A stretch of DNA of 64,000 nucleotides from contig OY987232.1 of the NCBI GenBank assembly GCA_963920705.1, positions 5,707,200 to 5,771,199 of the forward strand, in the 5' to 3' direction. Source of the stretch: Odiellus spinosus. Lineage: Eukaryota; Arthropoda; Arachnida; Opiliones; Phalangiidae. Positions within the stretch are counted from its first letter, which is position 1. Each line of letters begins with the position of its first letter. Positions 62,541 to 64,000 of the stretch are shown piece by piece. The notes below the pieces were generated by a model. The model did not search any database. It saw nothing but the letters and a program-made list of their open reading frames with translations, and was not told the origin of the DNA. A program made the translations under genes and the position numbers.

Positions 62541-64000
62541 TAAATTCCCACCCTTCTGTTCCGCGCGAGAGTGGGGTAGTGTTAATTTCCTTGTCGTGCT
62601 GAGGGCTTGGAGGAGAGACGTTTCTATCTCTCGTCCAAGGTGAGGGGCCCTAGTTCACAGTCTGGCACCGTGTTACGCGAAATGGTAAGCCTCGGCGTCC
62701 CCCTACGCCTTTGGGTCAGTACCTCCGCGCGCGTTTGTGCGGGATCATTGGCTCTATATAAGCCCGTAACCTGTTCCGTGCCTGGGTCGCTAGCAGCTAA
62801 TTCCGCGCGTATATATGCGGCGAATCGACGCCAGCCCAGAAGAACTTGAAGCCGGAAATAACGAGTTATCGGGTTTCGCGGGTTCAAAAATTACCCGTTT
62901 CAGCCGCGGCTTCCCGCCCGACACCCTAAAGCCCGTCAGTATGGGATTTTCCCATCGATAAATTTGTACGGCGATTCGACAACGGGACGAAAAGCCCATG
63001 ATATCTCGTCATCAGCGTCGCCTCAGAAAATTACGCTCTTCTTTCGAGCGTTTCTTCGGGAAAAGATGGTCTCGCTCGCGATGAAAGATATTTTGTGGCG
63101 GGAGGAAGAGAGTGGCAAGGTTACTCGGGTGAGACACGTTATCCCCCGTAACTCCCTTCTTTGCTCGAATGACGTCACCGAGACGAGATCGACCAACGAT
63201 CGAGTCTCGCGATTTACCCGCCGCAGTCCGGATCAACTTATTAAAATGGAGCAATCTGATTCCACTTGAAACTGAAATCTTGTTACCATCGACGTTCGGC
63301 CCGGAACTACGAAAGCTTTTTTGGAAAACTCAGTTAACAACCTTCGGGGTCCGCTCAAATATTTTACACGAATAATTAAAACACGATTTGAAAATTAATA
63401 CCTTTTCTTTCATTATGGCAAATGAAATAACATGAAAGTCGAATCGACTCTTACGTCAATTTTGCTCAGGGCTACCGCTTTTTCGATCCCGATAAGTCAC
63501 AATCTAACAAAAAAAAAACAAACAACCCGGAACTGTCGCTCTTAAATTTTGAGCAATCGCGAAATTCACGCCAAAGACCATCTCCTCGTGGTCATTCTCG
63601 ATAAAGGCCATTTCCTCTTAAACTATTAAAGATACGATTAAATCTCGATGGATTTTGGGTGAGGGCGCGTTTGTCGTTGTCCGCGGGGGATTCCCCCTGC
63701 AGTTTCTCATCAGAGGTGACAATACGATTCCAAGGGAGAATAAGAAATTCCTAGTTTCACTTACTAAAGCTCGTATACTGTTTCACATCTTCTTCCTGAA
63801 AAATAAAAAGACCAAACTAAACTTGCTTTATTATAGTCCCCGATAATGAACGGCCAACTAGGTAGGCGGCTAATGTTAAAACAACGTCTAAATCGATCGA
63901 ACTGACTCTTAGGCCCCAATACGACGAATGGAAAAGATTGGAAATTATTGCGTATTTGTGTTACAATCTTAACCTTTATATTTGACTATATCGATTATCA
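62541..64000. other. GC-richer flank, no gene supported
   Basis: 62540-63400 is richer in G+C and open on both strands over several stretches (e.g. 62607-62849 plus, 62624-62887 minus, 62964-63269 plus), which argues against any single one being coding. A promoter-like pair GATCATTGGCT and CTATATAAG lies at about 62745-62761. 63400-64000 is AT-rich without features. Confidence 0.4.

Noticed and set aside
62607..63269. Several overlapping frames on both strands
   Set aside because: Mutually exclusive overlapping frames in GC-rich sequence; no domain or splice evidence.

Overview
This 64 kb window looks like AT-rich, gene-poor nuclear DNA of an arthropod, most likely an insect. The evidence is indirect: degenerate TTAGG/CCTAA-type motifs, spliceosomal GT-AG introns of 44-94 bp inside old coding sequence, and a mobile-element mix (BEL/Pao, Gypsy, Jockey/CR1-like LINEs, PIF/Harbinger, hAT, Helitron and Polinton remnants) typical of insect genomes. 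I found no intact host housekeeping gene. Nearly everything recognisable is a mobile element, a decayed viral-type gene or a tandem repeat.

Layout. 1-2.9 kb: a 5'-truncated LINE inserted into a 22-bp satellite. 2.6-7.0 kb (minus): a decayed multidomain gene with zinc-finger-like N-terminus, a middle region with conserved Asp/His/Glu motifs, a FEN1/PIN-like nuclease region and a C-terminal CXC cysteine cluster split off by the satellite. 8.4-13.2 kb: a THAP-like remnant, a tRNA-like head, an intron-containing but broken PIF/Harbinger transposase and a ~163-bp satellite. 14.5-16.6 kb: dispersed repeats, an array of three hairpins sharing a GACG loop, and a MITE. 16.8-20.4 kb (minus): a decayed, spliced gene that appears to join a tyrosine-recombinase domain to a SET methyltransferase domain; a 27-bp minisatellite and a tRNA-like SINE lie in the middle of the SET domain. 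20.5-26.6 kb: repeats, a GC-rich island, a hAT end and a 1.1-kb foldback element.

26.6-31.4 kb: a young Gypsy element (identical LTRs, CATCC target duplication) with one frameshift in integrase. 31.4-37.0 kb: LTR-like repeats with a TATA box plus hairpin, then a second decayed LINE ended by a foldback insertion. 37.2-43.4 kb (minus): remnants of a Polinton/adintovirus-like element (integrase, capsid-family protein, small basic protein, penton-like protein) carrying a nested hAT element with a perfect 8-bp target duplication. 44-46.2 kb: an unidentified coding remnant, a TTAA-flanked MITE and a Helitron/PIF1 helicase tail. 46.7-51.1 kb: a short repeat, a ~100-bp satellite and two inverted-repeat elements. 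54.9-60.8 kb: a complete BEL/Pao element with one intact 1752-codon ORF, the best candidate here for an active element. 61.8-62.5 kb (minus): a broken ORF of unknown origin, possibly an endogenous viral fragment.

The genes do not form a pathway. The window reads as layers of insertions. Two points deserve most attention: the recombinase-SET locus, and the zinc/nuclease/CXC locus; both are multidomain and both are interrupted in coding sequence by tandem repeats. All family calls are from motif reading by eye; no database search was run.
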